This document shows, in pieces, positions 33,346 to 41,248 of a DNA stretch of 64,000 bases. A program made the position numbers and the translations under genes. The stretch comes from Ruegeria sp. HKCCSA071 (GTDB lineage: Bacteria > Pseudomonadota > Alphaproteobacteria > Rhodobacterales > Rhodobacteraceae), in contig NZ_JAEDOX010000012.1 in NCBI RefSeq assembly GCF_017872555.1, positions 1 to 64,000 of the forward strand. Direction: 5' to 3'. Within the stretch, counting starts at the first letter, position 1, and every line of letters starts with the position of its first letter. Under the pieces are notes generated by a model. It had not been told where the DNA came from and searched no databases. It was given only the letters and a program-made list of their open reading frames with translations.

Positions 33346-34101
33346 TCATGGAGTAAGTCGCAGCTCAGCCACAAAGTCATAGGCATCGCCGCGATAGTTG
33401 GATTTTGTGAACTCGGCGACGCGCCCGCCTTCCAGATGGGAAATCCGCTGGATGCTTAACCCCGCCGCGCCTTCGGCAACACCAAGCAGAGCTGCATCTT
33501 CAGCCTCAAGATTAACGGCGGAAATCTTCTGGATGGCGCGCACAGGTCGGCAGCCGTTTTCTTCCAGAAGATCATAGAGTGAGTCGCGCACGGCAAGCGG
33601 GTTTGGCAGAATGTCCAATGGCAAAGAGGCACGTTCGACTGCCATGGGGCGCCCGCCAGCCTCTCGCAGGCGGCAAATGCGGGCCACCTGTCCGTCCGCG
33701 GGCAGCCCGAGCACCGCCGTTTCCTCGGGTGATGGTAGAAAAACGCCCCGTTCCAACCACTTGGAGGTTGATTCCATACCGCGCAGGCGCATGTCCTCAC
33801 TGAAAGACGTCAGATGCGAAAGCGATTGTTCCAATTTCGGCGCGGCGTTCCGTACGAAAGACCCGGAACCCTGCCGCTGTACGATTGCGCCCTGTTTCAC
33901 CAGTTCCTGAATGGCCTTGCGCACGGTGACCCTGGACAGGCCGGTGATCTCGGCGATCTCGCGCTCGGGCGGTAATGAGGAATTCGGGGGAAGGACTCCA
34001 GCGTCGATGCCTTCTTCCAGCCGCTGGCGCAGCCGGACATAGCGCGGCCCGCCACCGTTCTCGAGCCAGTCGTCAGAAGCCAGAAAAGATGCTGCGTTCA
34101 T
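33346..34101 (-). CDS. GntR/HutC-family regulator of amino-sugar genes (NagR-like)
   Basis: A 251-residue regulator. The winged HTH (about 15-85) contains LPPEREIAEITGLSRVTVRKAIQELVKQGAIVQRQGSGSFV. The C-terminal UTRA sugar-phosphate-binding domain ends with GLSIQRISHLEGGRVAEFTKSNYRGDAYDFVAEL. It is embedded between the kinase and deaminase genes, with a 4-bp overlap to the kinase. A pair of matching repeats in the divergent nagK-murQ promoter region are its likely operators. The inducer is probably GlcN-6-P or GlcNAc-6-P, by family analogy. Confidence 0.9.
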   Translation of the reverse strand: MNAASFLASDDWLENGGGPRYVRLRQRLEEGIDAGVLPPNSSLPPEREIAEITGLSRVTVRKAIQELVKQGAIVQRQGSGSFVRNAAPKLEQSLSHLTSFSEDMRLRGMESTSKWLERGVFLPSPEETAVLGLPADGQVARICRLREAGGRPMAVERASLPLDILPNPLAVRDSLYDLLEENGCRPVRAIQKISAVNLEAEDAALLGVAEGAAGLSIQRISHLEGGRVAEFTKSNYRGDAYDFVAELRLTP

Positions 34102-34976
34102 GCCGAATGCTCCACTTGGAAAGCCCGGGCCAACGCGATGGCCCCGTCGATAGGCGCACCTTTGGGCTCTGTTACTGCGCCACGCGCACGATCCGGCAGA
34201 TACGCCTCATAATGAGGGCCAATACCCCCGGTCAGGCATAATGGCATGGCCGGGGTCCAGCCCATAGCTTCCAGTGCTTGCAAAAGATACGCGGCACCTT
34301 CGTGCATAAGCGAAACCGCCCGCTCATCCCCTGACCTCGCCGCCGCTGTAACCTGTCGCGCGATCTGGCCGAATTCATGTGGTCGTGCCGCGGCCGCGAA
34401 AGCGACAATGCCGCTTGTACTGCCAAATGCGTTCAGCAAGCCCTCAGTCAGGTTGGATTTTGGCACCAGCCCGTCCCATGCATCCAGCGTCACCGAAAGC
34501 GCTCTGCGCCCAATCCACTGAGCAGAGGCCTCATCCCCCAGCACAGAGCCCCAGCCACCGGCAAAGCGTCGGCCGGCTTGCGATTGCAGGGCCAGAAACG
34601 AACCCGTTCCGCAATGGGCGATTGCACCGTCGGTTGCTTGATGCGCGCCCGCCAGCGCAGGGTGGCGATCATCCTCGACCAGTATACTGTCCAACGGCAA
34701 ATCCGCCGCCACCCGCTGGGCGATCTGATCACCTGTAACTCCCGCAAGTCCAAAATACGCCGGTATCGGCTTCAGGGTCTCGGGCTGAACACTGAGCTTG
34801 GTCGCAAGCATCTTCAGGCCGTCTTTCAGCCGTACAATCGCGCCGTCATAATCGCTGGCGACGTTGGCGGGGCCAACCTCGACCACCAGTCGCTGCTGGC
34901 CATCGTCATAGGCGATCCGACAGTTCGTTCCGCCGCCGTCTGCTGCGATGATAGGGTTGTTTTTCGACCTAAGCAT
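34098..34976 (-). CDS. N-acetylglucosamine kinase (BadF/BadG/NAGK family)
   Basis: A 292-residue ASKHA-fold kinase. The phosphate-1 loop IIAADGGGTNCRIAY is at the N-terminus, then AHCGTGSFLALQSQAGRRFAGGWGSVLGDEASAQWIG, which is typical of the NAGK/GspK group, and late PLCLTGGIGPHYEAYLP. It should phosphorylate imported GlcNAc or related amino sugars to the 6-phosphate used by NagA or MurQ. ATG 34976 starts the conserved domain; the frame upstream crosses the divergent promoter and is not coding. Confidence 0.85.
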   Translation of the reverse strand: MLRSKNNPIIAADGGGTNCRIAYDDGQQRLVVEVGPANVASDYDGAIVRLKDGLKMLATKLSVQPETLKPIPAYFGLAGVTGDQIAQRVAADLPLDSILVEDDRHPALAGAHQATDGAIAHCGTGSFLALQSQAGRRFAGGWGSVLGDEASAQWIGRRALSVTLDAWDGLVPKSNLTEGLLNAFGSTSGIVAFAAAARPHEFGQIARQVTAAARSGDERAVSLMHEGAAYLLQALEAMGWTPAMPLCLTGGIGPHYEAYLPDRARGAVTEPKGAPIDGAIALARAFQVEHSA

Positions 34977-34980
34977 GATG

Positions 34981-34999
34981 ATACCTATATAATGCCTAT
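34981..34999. promoter_or_regulatory. Candidate operator of the amino-sugar GntR regulator, copy 1
   Basis: ATACCTATATAATGCCTAT, five bases upstream of the kinase start codon. The same sequence with about two or three changes occurs in the opposite orientation at 35100-35117 near murQ. Two inverted copies at the two ends of a divergent promoter region fit a regulator acting on both transcripts. Confidence 0.6.
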
Positions 35000-35099
35000 G
35001 TTGAACTGTAAATGCCAAAGTAAATCCAATAAGGGCGGAAAGATCGAAAATACGTTGAATTATAAGGCCAATAGCGGCTGAAAAAAAATTAGTGGACAA

Positions 35100-35117
35100 A
35101 TGGTATTGTATAGGTAT
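35100..35117. promoter_or_regulatory. Candidate operator of the amino-sugar GntR regulator, copy 2
   Basis: On the minus strand this reads ATACCTATACAATACCAT, matching the copy at 34981-34999. It lies 26 bases upstream of the GTG start of murQ, where it would overlap the promoter or leader. Confidence 0.6.
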
Positions 35118-35142
35118 GCTTTCTGGCAACGAGGAGAAACAC

Positions 35143-36030
35143 GTGCTGCCACACATCACCGAACAACTCCACCCAGACGCATACGATTTGGGCAACCGAC
35201 CTCTGGAAGAGGCGGCGCTGGCCCTGTCCAGGGGTCAGCAGGAAGCGGCCGGTGCCCCGCAGGGCGCCCTGCGTGGGATATGCGACGGTGCCGACGCCAT
35301 GGCCCGCAGTCTGGCATCAGGTGGTTCATTATATTACGCGGCGGCGGGGTCTTCGGGGCTGATGGCTGCGGCTGATGCAATGGAACTGGGCGGCACTTTC
35401 GGCATCGACGAAAACCGAATCCATATCCTGATGGCCGGAGGGTTGCCCCAATCCGCGCATATGCCCGGTGGGACCGAGGATGACACCGACGGGCTGGTCG
35501 AAGGGCTGGCCGGGCTAAAATGTAACGACACGGTCATAGCTGTCTCTGCCAGCGGCACCACCCCCTATACACTCGAGGCCGCGCGACTTGCGCGTGCTGC
35601 GGGTGCCAGCACGATCGGGATAGCCAACAACCCGGGAAGCCCACTGTTGACGCAATGCGATCACACGATTCTACTTGCCACCCCGCCTGAGCTGATTTCA
35701 GGCTCAACCCGAATGGGCGCTGGTACGGCCCAGAAAATTGCGCTGAACATGCTGTCCAGCCTTATGGCAATCAAGTTGGGTCATGTTCACGAGGGGATGA
35801 TGGTCAACCTTCGAGCAGACAATGCAAAGCTGCGCGCGCGTGCGACCGGCATCGTCGCCCGGATCGCCGGAGTTGATGCAAGCACCGCCCAAAACGCCCT
35901 GGCTGAAGCGCAAGGAGACGCCAAACCCGCCATCCTCATCGCTGCTCGCGGCGTTTCACTAGCGGCAGCCTATGCGCGCCTGAAAGAAACAGGCGGAGTT
36001 CTGAGCGCGGCACTGACACCTGATAAATAA
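35143..36030 (+). CDS. murQ: N-acetylmuramic acid 6-phosphate etherase
   Basis: A 295-residue SIS-domain lyase that splits the lactyl ether of MurNAc-6-P to give GlcNAc-6-P. It carries YYAAAGSSGLMAAADAMELGGTFG, VSASGTTPYTLEAARLARAAGA and LISGSTRMGAGTAQKIALNMLSS, the family signature. GTG 35143 is chosen because GAGGAGAA lies seven bases before it. Its product feeds NagA, encoded divergently. It heads an operon with a sugar ABC transporter, which suggests the transporter may bring in MurNAc or another cell-wall sugar. Confidence 0.92.
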   Translation: MLPHITEQLHPDAYDLGNRPLEEAALALSRGQQEAAGAPQGALRGICDGADAMARSLASGGSLYYAAAGSSGLMAAADAMELGGTFGIDENRIHILMAGGLPQSAHMPGGTEDDTDGLVEGLAGLKCNDTVIAVSASGTTPYTLEAARLARAAGASTIGIANNPGSPLLTQCDHTILLATPPELISGSTRMGAGTAQKIALNMLSSLMAIKLGHVHEGMMVNLRADNAKLRARATGIVARIAGVDASTAQNALAEAQGDAKPAILIAARGVSLAAAYARLKETGGVLSAALTPDK

Positions 36031-36054
36031 CTGCAAACCAAATGGGAGAGTACA

Positions 36055-37308
36055 ATGAAACGTAATAGCCTGAAACTGGCCTTGCTTGGTGGGACGCTGT
36101 TAGCCTCTGCCGCCTATGCCGAGGACGTCACGCTGACCATCGAAAGCTGGCGTAACGATGACCTGACCCTGTGGCAGGACGAGATCATCCCGGCCTTTGA
36201 AGCAAAGCATCCTGGCATCAAAGTCCAGTTCACCCCGTCTGCCCCGGCAGAATATAACGCGGTTTTGAACTCGAAACTCGATGCGGGGTCTGCTGGTGAC
36301 CTGATTACCTGCCGCCCCTTCGATGCTTCGCTGGCGCTTTATGAGGCTGGTCATCTGACCGATCTGTCCTCGGTCGAGGCGATGAACAACTTCTCGGACG
36401 TTGCAAAGTCTGCCTGGCAGACGGATGACGGTTCGGCCAGCTTCTGCGTGCCGATGGCGTCGGTAATTCACGGCTTCATCTACAACAAGGACGCTTTTGC
36501 CGAGTTGGGCCTCGAAGTGCCGACCACGGAAGACGAGTTCTTTGCCGCCTTGGACAAGATCAAGGAAGACGGCACTTACATCCCAATGGCGATGGGTACC
36601 AACGACCAGTGGGAAGCTGCCACGATGGGTTACAATAACATCGGGCCGAACTACTGGAAGGGTGAAGAAGGTCGTCAGGCGTTGATCGCAGGCGAACAGA
36701 AGCTGACCGATGAAGCCTGGACAGCCCCGTACGCAACGCTGGCTCGCTGGGGTGCGTATCTGGGTGATGGCTACGAAGCACAGACCTATCCCGACAGCCA
36801 GAACATCTTCACTTTGGGCCGCGCAGCCATCTATCCTGCGGGATCATGGGAGATTTCCGGCTTCAACGCACAAGCCGATTTCGAGATGGGTGCATTCAAG
36901 CCTCCGGTTCAGAACGCGGGCGACACCTGCTATATCTCGGACCATACGGATATCGGCATCGGGATGAACGCGGCCACGAAGAATCCTGAAGCCGCCAAAA
37001 CGTTTTTGACCTGGGTCGCAAGCCCTGAGTTTGCTGAAATCTTCGGCAACGCTCTGCCCGGCTTCTTCCCGCTGTCGAGCACTCCGGTCGAGTTGCAGGA
37101 CCCGCTGGCCAAGGAAATCGTCGGCTGGCGTGAAGAATGTGAATCGACCATCCGCTCGACTTATCAAATCCTGTCGCGCGGCACACCAAACCTTGAGAAC
37201 GAGACCTGGGGTGCATCCGTTGCCGCAATCAAAGGTGCCAAGTCGCCTGAAGAGCTGGGTGCAGAACTACAGGCAGGCCTCGCCTCGTGGTACGCACCAC
37301 ATCAGTAA
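36055..37308 (+). CDS. Sugar ABC transporter, periplasmic binding protein
   Basis: A 417-residue SBP of the CUT1 (maltose/UgpB-like) family. The signal peptide is about 1-22 (LLGGTLLASAAYAE). The mature protein begins with DVTLTIESWRNDDLTLWQDEIIPAFEAKHPGIKVQ and contains VIHGFIYNKDAFAELGLEVPTTEDEF and FLTWVASPEFAEIFGNALPGFFPL. ATG 36055 follows GGGAGAG. It is separated from the permease genes by a strong hairpin. An amino sugar or muropeptide-derived sugar is the likely ligand, judged from murQ and nag genes on both sides. Confidence 0.9.
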   Translation: MKRNSLKLALLGGTLLASAAYAEDVTLTIESWRNDDLTLWQDEIIPAFEAKHPGIKVQFTPSAPAEYNAVLNSKLDAGSAGDLITCRPFDASLALYEAGHLTDLSSVEAMNNFSDVAKSAWQTDDGSASFCVPMASVIHGFIYNKDAFAELGLEVPTTEDEFFAALDKIKEDGTYIPMAMGTNDQWEAATMGYNNIGPNYWKGEEGRQALIAGEQKLTDEAWTAPYATLARWGAYLGDGYEAQTYPDSQNIFTLGRAAIYPAGSWEISGFNAQADFEMGAFKPPVQNAGDTCYISDHTDIGIGMNAATKNPEAAKTFLTWVASPEFAEIFGNALPGFFPLSSTPVELQDPLAKEIVGWREECESTIRSTYQILSRGTPNLENETWGASVAAIKGAKSPEELGAELQAGLASWYAPHQ

Positions 37309-37317
37309 GCTGAACCA

Positions 37318-37345
37318 TACCCGGGCAGCATGAGTTGCCCGGGTA
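37318..37345 (+). promoter_or_regulatory. Intercistronic hairpin between the sugar SBP and permease genes
   Basis: TACCCGGGCA-N8-TGCCCGGGTA, a perfect 10-bp GC-rich stem nine bases past the SBP stop, without a T-run. It has the same position and form as the hairpin after oppA and the one after the hydroxyproline SBP gene. Confidence 0.65.
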
Positions 37346-37373
37346 CGCCCGGCATTCCATCGAAAGCGCTCCC

Positions 37374-38288
37374 ATGACCCGCCCCCGCATCCGCTGGCAT
37401 ATCGTCGTGTTTCTGGCACCAGCCGTGCTTGTCTACACAGCGGTGATGATCTTTCCCCTGTTCAACACGCTCCGTCTGGCCCTTTACTCTGAAGTCGACC
37501 AGAGCCGCGTATTTGTTGGACTGCAGAACTTTCAAACGCTGTTTTTCGATCCGATCTGGTCGGAACAATTCTGTAATGCGCTGGGCAACAATTTCTGGTT
37601 CTTTCTGATCCATATGCTGGTGCAGAACCCCATCGGCATCGCGCTGGCCGCGCTTCTCAGCCATCCGCGCCTGCGATTTGCGGTGCTCTATCGGTCGGCG
37701 ATCTTCATCCCGACAATCCTCAGTTTTGTGATTGTCGGGTTTGCATGGAAACTGATCTTGTCGCCCATCTGGGGCATCGCGCCTTCGATGCTGGACGCGG
37801 TTGGGCTGAAATCCCTCTTTGCCCCGTGGTTGGGGAAGGAGGAATATGCCCTGACCACACTGGCGTTGATTTCGGTCTGGCAGTTCGTTGGCATCCCGAT
37901 GATGTTGATCTACGCGGCCTTGCTGTCGATTCCCGAGGAAATCCTGGAAGCCGGGGAAGTGGATGGCATCACCGGTACAAGTGCCTTTTGGAAAATCAAG
38001 CTGCCGCTGATCCTGCCCTCGATCGGGATCATCTCAGTTCTGACATTTGTCGGCAATTTCAACGCCTTCGATCTGATCTATGCTGCACAGGGCGCTCTGG
38101 CGGGGCCTGACTTCTCGACCGATATTCTTGGCACCTTCATGTATCGCACATTCTTTGGCTTCCAGCTGCAATTGGGTGATCCGCATATGGGTTCGGCCAT
38201 CGCTGGTGCGATGTTTGCAATCATCCTGCTGGGTGTCTGTGTCTACCTTTTCGGCATCCAGACCCGGATGCGCCGGTACCAGCTGTAA
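37374..38288 (+). CDS. Sugar ABC transporter permease 1 (CUT1, MalF-like)
   Basis: A 304-residue permease with about six membrane helices, beginning RIRWHIVVFLAPAVLVYTAVMIFPLFNTLRLALYS. The EAA loop reads LSIPEEILEAGEVDGITGTSAFWKIKLPLILPS. ATG 37374 is taken as the start; the preceding codons of the open frame lie in the hairpin region. It pairs with the next gene to form the channel. The second permease gene starts 12 bases after its stop. Confidence 0.9.
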   Translation: MTRPRIRWHIVVFLAPAVLVYTAVMIFPLFNTLRLALYSEVDQSRVFVGLQNFQTLFFDPIWSEQFCNALGNNFWFFLIHMLVQNPIGIALAALLSHPRLRFAVLYRSAIFIPTILSFVIVGFAWKLILSPIWGIAPSMLDAVGLKSLFAPWLGKEEYALTTLALISVWQFVGIPMMLIYAALLSIPEEILEAGEVDGITGTSAFWKIKLPLILPSIGIISVLTFVGNFNAFDLIYAAQGALAGPDFSTDILGTFMYRTFFGFQLQLGDPHMGSAIAGAMFAIILLGVCVYLFGIQTRMRRYQL

Positions 38289-38300
38289 GGAGCAGATGAC

Positions 38301-39140
38301 ATGAACAAGGCCCGCTCCAACCCGCTAAACACCTTCGCGATGCATGGTGCACTGATCTTCTATACGCTGATCGCACTGTTTCCGGTTTTTGTGATCCTGA
38401 TCAACAGCTTCAAGACCCGCAAGGCGATCTTTCGCGAACCGCTGGCGCTGCCCGATGCCGACAGTTTTTCGATGATCGGGTATCAGACAGTGATGAAGCA
38501 GGGAGATTTCTTCCTTTATTTCCAGAACTCTCTGATTGTGACCGTTGCATCCCTGACTTTGATCCTGCTGTTTGGTGCAATGGCGGCTTATGCGCTGAGT
38601 GAGTACCGGTTCAAGGGCAACATGCTTATGGGTCTGTACCTGGCGCTTGGAATCATGATCCCGATCCGCATCGGCACTGTGGCCATCCTGGAAATGATGG
38701 TGGCGACCGGGCTGGTGAACACCCTGTGGGCGCTGATCCTTGTCTATACGGCGCAGGGCCTGCCCTTGGCGGTGTTCATCCTCAGCGAGTTCATGAAACA
38801 GGTGAGTGACGACCTCAAGAATGCGGGCCGCATTGACGGGCTAAGCGAATACACAATCTTCTTTCGGCTTGTGTTGCCGCTGGTGCGTCCGGCAATGGCA
38901 ACGGTTGCCGTGTTCAACATGATCCCGATCTGGAACGATCTGTGGTTCCCGCTGATCCTGGCCCCTGCGGAAGAGACCAAGACACTGACGCTGGGCAGCC
39001 AGGTCTTCATCGGTCAGTTTGTGACAGACTGGAATGCGGTCTTGTCAGCCCTTTCAATGGCGATTCTGCCGGTGCTGATCCTCTATGTAATCTTCTCGCG
39101 ACAGCTTATCCGCGGCATCACGTCAGGAGCGGTGAAATGA
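38301..39140 (+). CDS. Sugar ABC transporter permease 2 (CUT1, MalG-like)
   Basis: A 279-residue permease. The N-terminal helix (LIFYTLIALFPVFVILINSFK) is followed by GALAAYALSEYRF-like sequence (GAMAAYALSEYRFKGN), and the EAA loop is FMKQVSDDLKNAGRIDGLSEYTIFFRLVLPLVRP. The C-terminus ends SRQLIRGITSGAVK, the classical MalG-type end. The start follows AAGGAGCAG. It overlaps the next gene by 4 bp, showing coupled translation across the operon. Confidence 0.9.
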   Translation: MNKARSNPLNTFAMHGALIFYTLIALFPVFVILINSFKTRKAIFREPLALPDADSFSMIGYQTVMKQGDFFLYFQNSLIVTVASLTLILLFGAMAAYALSEYRFKGNMLMGLYLALGIMIPIRIGTVAILEMMVATGLVNTLWALILVYTAQGLPLAVFILSEFMKQVSDDLKNAGRIDGLSEYTIFFRLVLPLVRPAMATVAVFNMIPIWNDLWFPLILAPAEETKTLTLGSQVFIGQFVTDWNAVLSALSMAILPVLILYVIFSRQLIRGITSGAVK

Positions 39141-40171
39141 CCCGCGTCCTGATCGCAGGCCTTGGAAATATGGGGCTGAGCCATGCGCTGGCACATCACC
39201 ACCACCCGGACGCACAGATTGTCGGGCTGGTGAACCGATCCGGCCGCGTGGATCACCCTGATCTGACGCGCTATTCGGTGTATTCAAGTTTTGAGGCCGC
39301 TCTGACCGTAACCAAACCCGATCTGGTTGTGATCGCGACCTATTCGGACAGTCACGCGGATTACGCCTGCGCTGCGATGGAGGCGGGTGCGCATGTGTTT
39401 GTCGAAAAACCGCTGGCCACAAATGTTCCCGATGCGCGGCGTGTGGTCGAAACAGCGGCGCGTCTGAACCGTAAGCTGGTCGTGGGCTATATCCTGCGCC
39501 ACCACCCATCCTGGATGCGTCTGATCGCCGAGGCTCGCACTCTGGGTGGCCCCTATGTGTTCCGTCTGAACCTGAATCAACAATCCTCAGGTCATGAGTG
39601 GGAGACGCACAAGGCCCTGATGCAGACCACTTCCCCCATCGTGGATTGTGGTGTGCATTATGTCGATGTGATGTGCCAGATCACCGATGCAAAACCCGTT
39701 CGCGTCCATGGCATGGGTCTGCGCCTGTCAGAAGAAATCGCACCTGACATGTACAATTACGGCCAGTTTCAGGTCGTGTTCGACGACGGATCGGTCGGGT
39801 GGTACGAGGCTGGCTGGGGTCCGATGATGTCCGAAACCGCGTTTTTTGTGAAGGACATCGTCTCGCCCAACGGGTCTGTTTCGATCACCGACGGAAACAA
39901 GGGCGCGTCCGCAGACATCGATGGTCACACCAAGGTTGGTGGTCTTCTGGTTCACACGCCGCAGGGCGACCGGACTATCGACATGCCTGATGAACCCGGC
40001 CATCAGGAACTGTGCGATGCTGAACAAGCCTATATGCTGCGCGCCATCGCCGAGGATATCGACCTGACCCGCCATATGTCCGACGCCGTACAATCCCTTG
40101 CTATCTGCCTGGCCGCTGATCAAAGCATCCGCACTGGCCAACCCGTTTCTCTTGAGGAGACCCGCCAATGA
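39137..40171 (+). CDS. Gfo/Idh/MocA-family NAD(P)-dependent oxidoreductase
   Basis: A 344-residue dehydrogenase. The Rossmann domain opens with RVLIAGLGNMGLSHALAHHHHPDAQIVGLVNRSG, and the conserved Lys is in HVFVEKPLATNVPDARRV. The C-terminal alpha/beta domain contains PIVDCGVHYVDVMCQI, with the typical catalytic His position. It lies inside the transporter operon, with 4-bp overlaps on both sides. Such enzymes oxidise or epimerise imported sugars. The substrate is unknown; a cell-wall amino sugar or its acid is a guess from context. Confidence 0.87.
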   Translation: MTRVLIAGLGNMGLSHALAHHHHPDAQIVGLVNRSGRVDHPDLTRYSVYSSFEAALTVTKPDLVVIATYSDSHADYACAAMEAGAHVFVEKPLATNVPDARRVVETAARLNRKLVVGYILRHHPSWMRLIAEARTLGGPYVFRLNLNQQSSGHEWETHKALMQTTSPIVDCGVHYVDVMCQITDAKPVRVHGMGLRLSEEIAPDMYNYGQFQVVFDDGSVGWYEAGWGPMMSETAFFVKDIVSPNGSVSITDGNKGASADIDGHTKVGGLLVHTPQGDRTIDMPDEPGHQELCDAEQAYMLRAIAEDIDLTRHMSDAVQSLAICLAADQSIRTGQPVSLEETRQ

Positions 40172-41163
40172 CCGCCCTTTCGCTGAAAAACATTCATAAA
40201 TCCTTTGGCAATGTAGAGGTTCTGAAGGACATCAATCTTGAGGTCGAGGACGGCGAGTTTGTGGTTTTTGTCGGCCCCTCCGGATGCGGAAAGTCCACTC
40301 TTCTGCGCGTTATTGCAGGGCTTGAAGACGCCACATCGGGCGAGATCAGAATTGCTGGCGAGCAGGTCAATCTGACCCCGCCCTCGAAACGTGGCATCGC
40401 CATGGTGTTCCAGAGCTACGCGCTTTATCCGCACCTGAATGTACGCGGCAACCTGACCCTTGCCCTGAAACAGGAACGCCAGGCAAAGGCCGTGATCGAC
40501 GAGCGCGTCGCCGAGGCGAGCCGGATGCTGGGGTTGGAGCCCTATCTTGACCGCTATCCATCCGAACTGTCGGGGGGGCAGCGCCAGCGTGTTGCAATCG
40601 GTCGTGCCATCGTGCGCCAACCCAAGCTGTTTCTGTTCGACGAGCCGCTGTCCAATCTTGATGCTGCTTTGCGCATGAACACCCGGATCGAGATCGCAAA
40701 TCTGCACAGGCAACTTTCGGCCTCGATGATCTACGTCACACACGATCAGACAGAAGCGATGACACTGGCCGACAAGATTGTGGTGCTGCGCGACGGACGG
40801 GTGGAACAGGTCGGCAGCCCCATGGAGCTGTACAACAACCCGGCAAACCGCTTTGTCGCCGGATTTCTGGGTTCACCGTCCATGAATTTTCTGCCGGCGG
40901 ACAATCTGACCCCGGGCGATCCGCGCGAACTGGGGCTGCGACCGGAAGACATCCGCTTGGAAAGCGGTGGGCCGATCGCCGGCACCGTTTCGCATGTTGA
41001 GCAATTGGGCGGTGATACCAATGTCATTCTGCAAACCAGCAACGTGCCAATTACAGTCCGTTTGTTTGGCCAGCATGCAATTGCCCCGGGTGACGATGTA
41101 CAATTCGGGTTTGATCCCAACCGCGCATATTATTTCGGGAATGACGGGCAAAGATTACAGTGA
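40168..41163 (+). CDS. Sugar ABC transporter ATPase (MsmX/UgpC-type)
   Basis: A 331-residue ATPase. Walker A is GPSGCGKST, the Q-loop QSYALYPHL, the signature LSGGQRQRV, Walker B LFLFDEPLSNLD and the H-loop VTHDQTEAM. A short C-terminal TOBE domain begins with ELGLRPEDIRLESGGPIAGTV. It is about 30 residues shorter than most UgpC/MalK proteins, the difference being in the regulatory C-terminal part. It is the last gene of the murQ operon and energises the two permeases. ATG 40168 overlaps the dehydrogenase stop. Confidence 0.92.
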   Translation: MTALSLKNIHKSFGNVEVLKDINLEVEDGEFVVFVGPSGCGKSTLLRVIAGLEDATSGEIRIAGEQVNLTPPSKRGIAMVFQSYALYPHLNVRGNLTLALKQERQAKAVIDERVAEASRMLGLEPYLDRYPSELSGGQRQRVAIGRAIVRQPKLFLFDEPLSNLDAALRMNTRIEIANLHRQLSASMIYVTHDQTEAMTLADKIVVLRDGRVEQVGSPMELYNNPANRFVAGFLGSPSMNFLPADNLTPGDPRELGLRPEDIRLESGGPIAGTVSHVEQLGGDTNVILQTSNVPITVRLFGQHAIAPGDDVQFGFDPNRAYYFGNDGQRLQ

Positions 41164-41248
41164 CGGTAGTTTTTCTATCCCGTTCTGCGCCAGTTTGGTC
41201 CGGTTTGAGCGTGACCCAAAGAGTGCAAGCGCCGGAAGATGTGACCGG

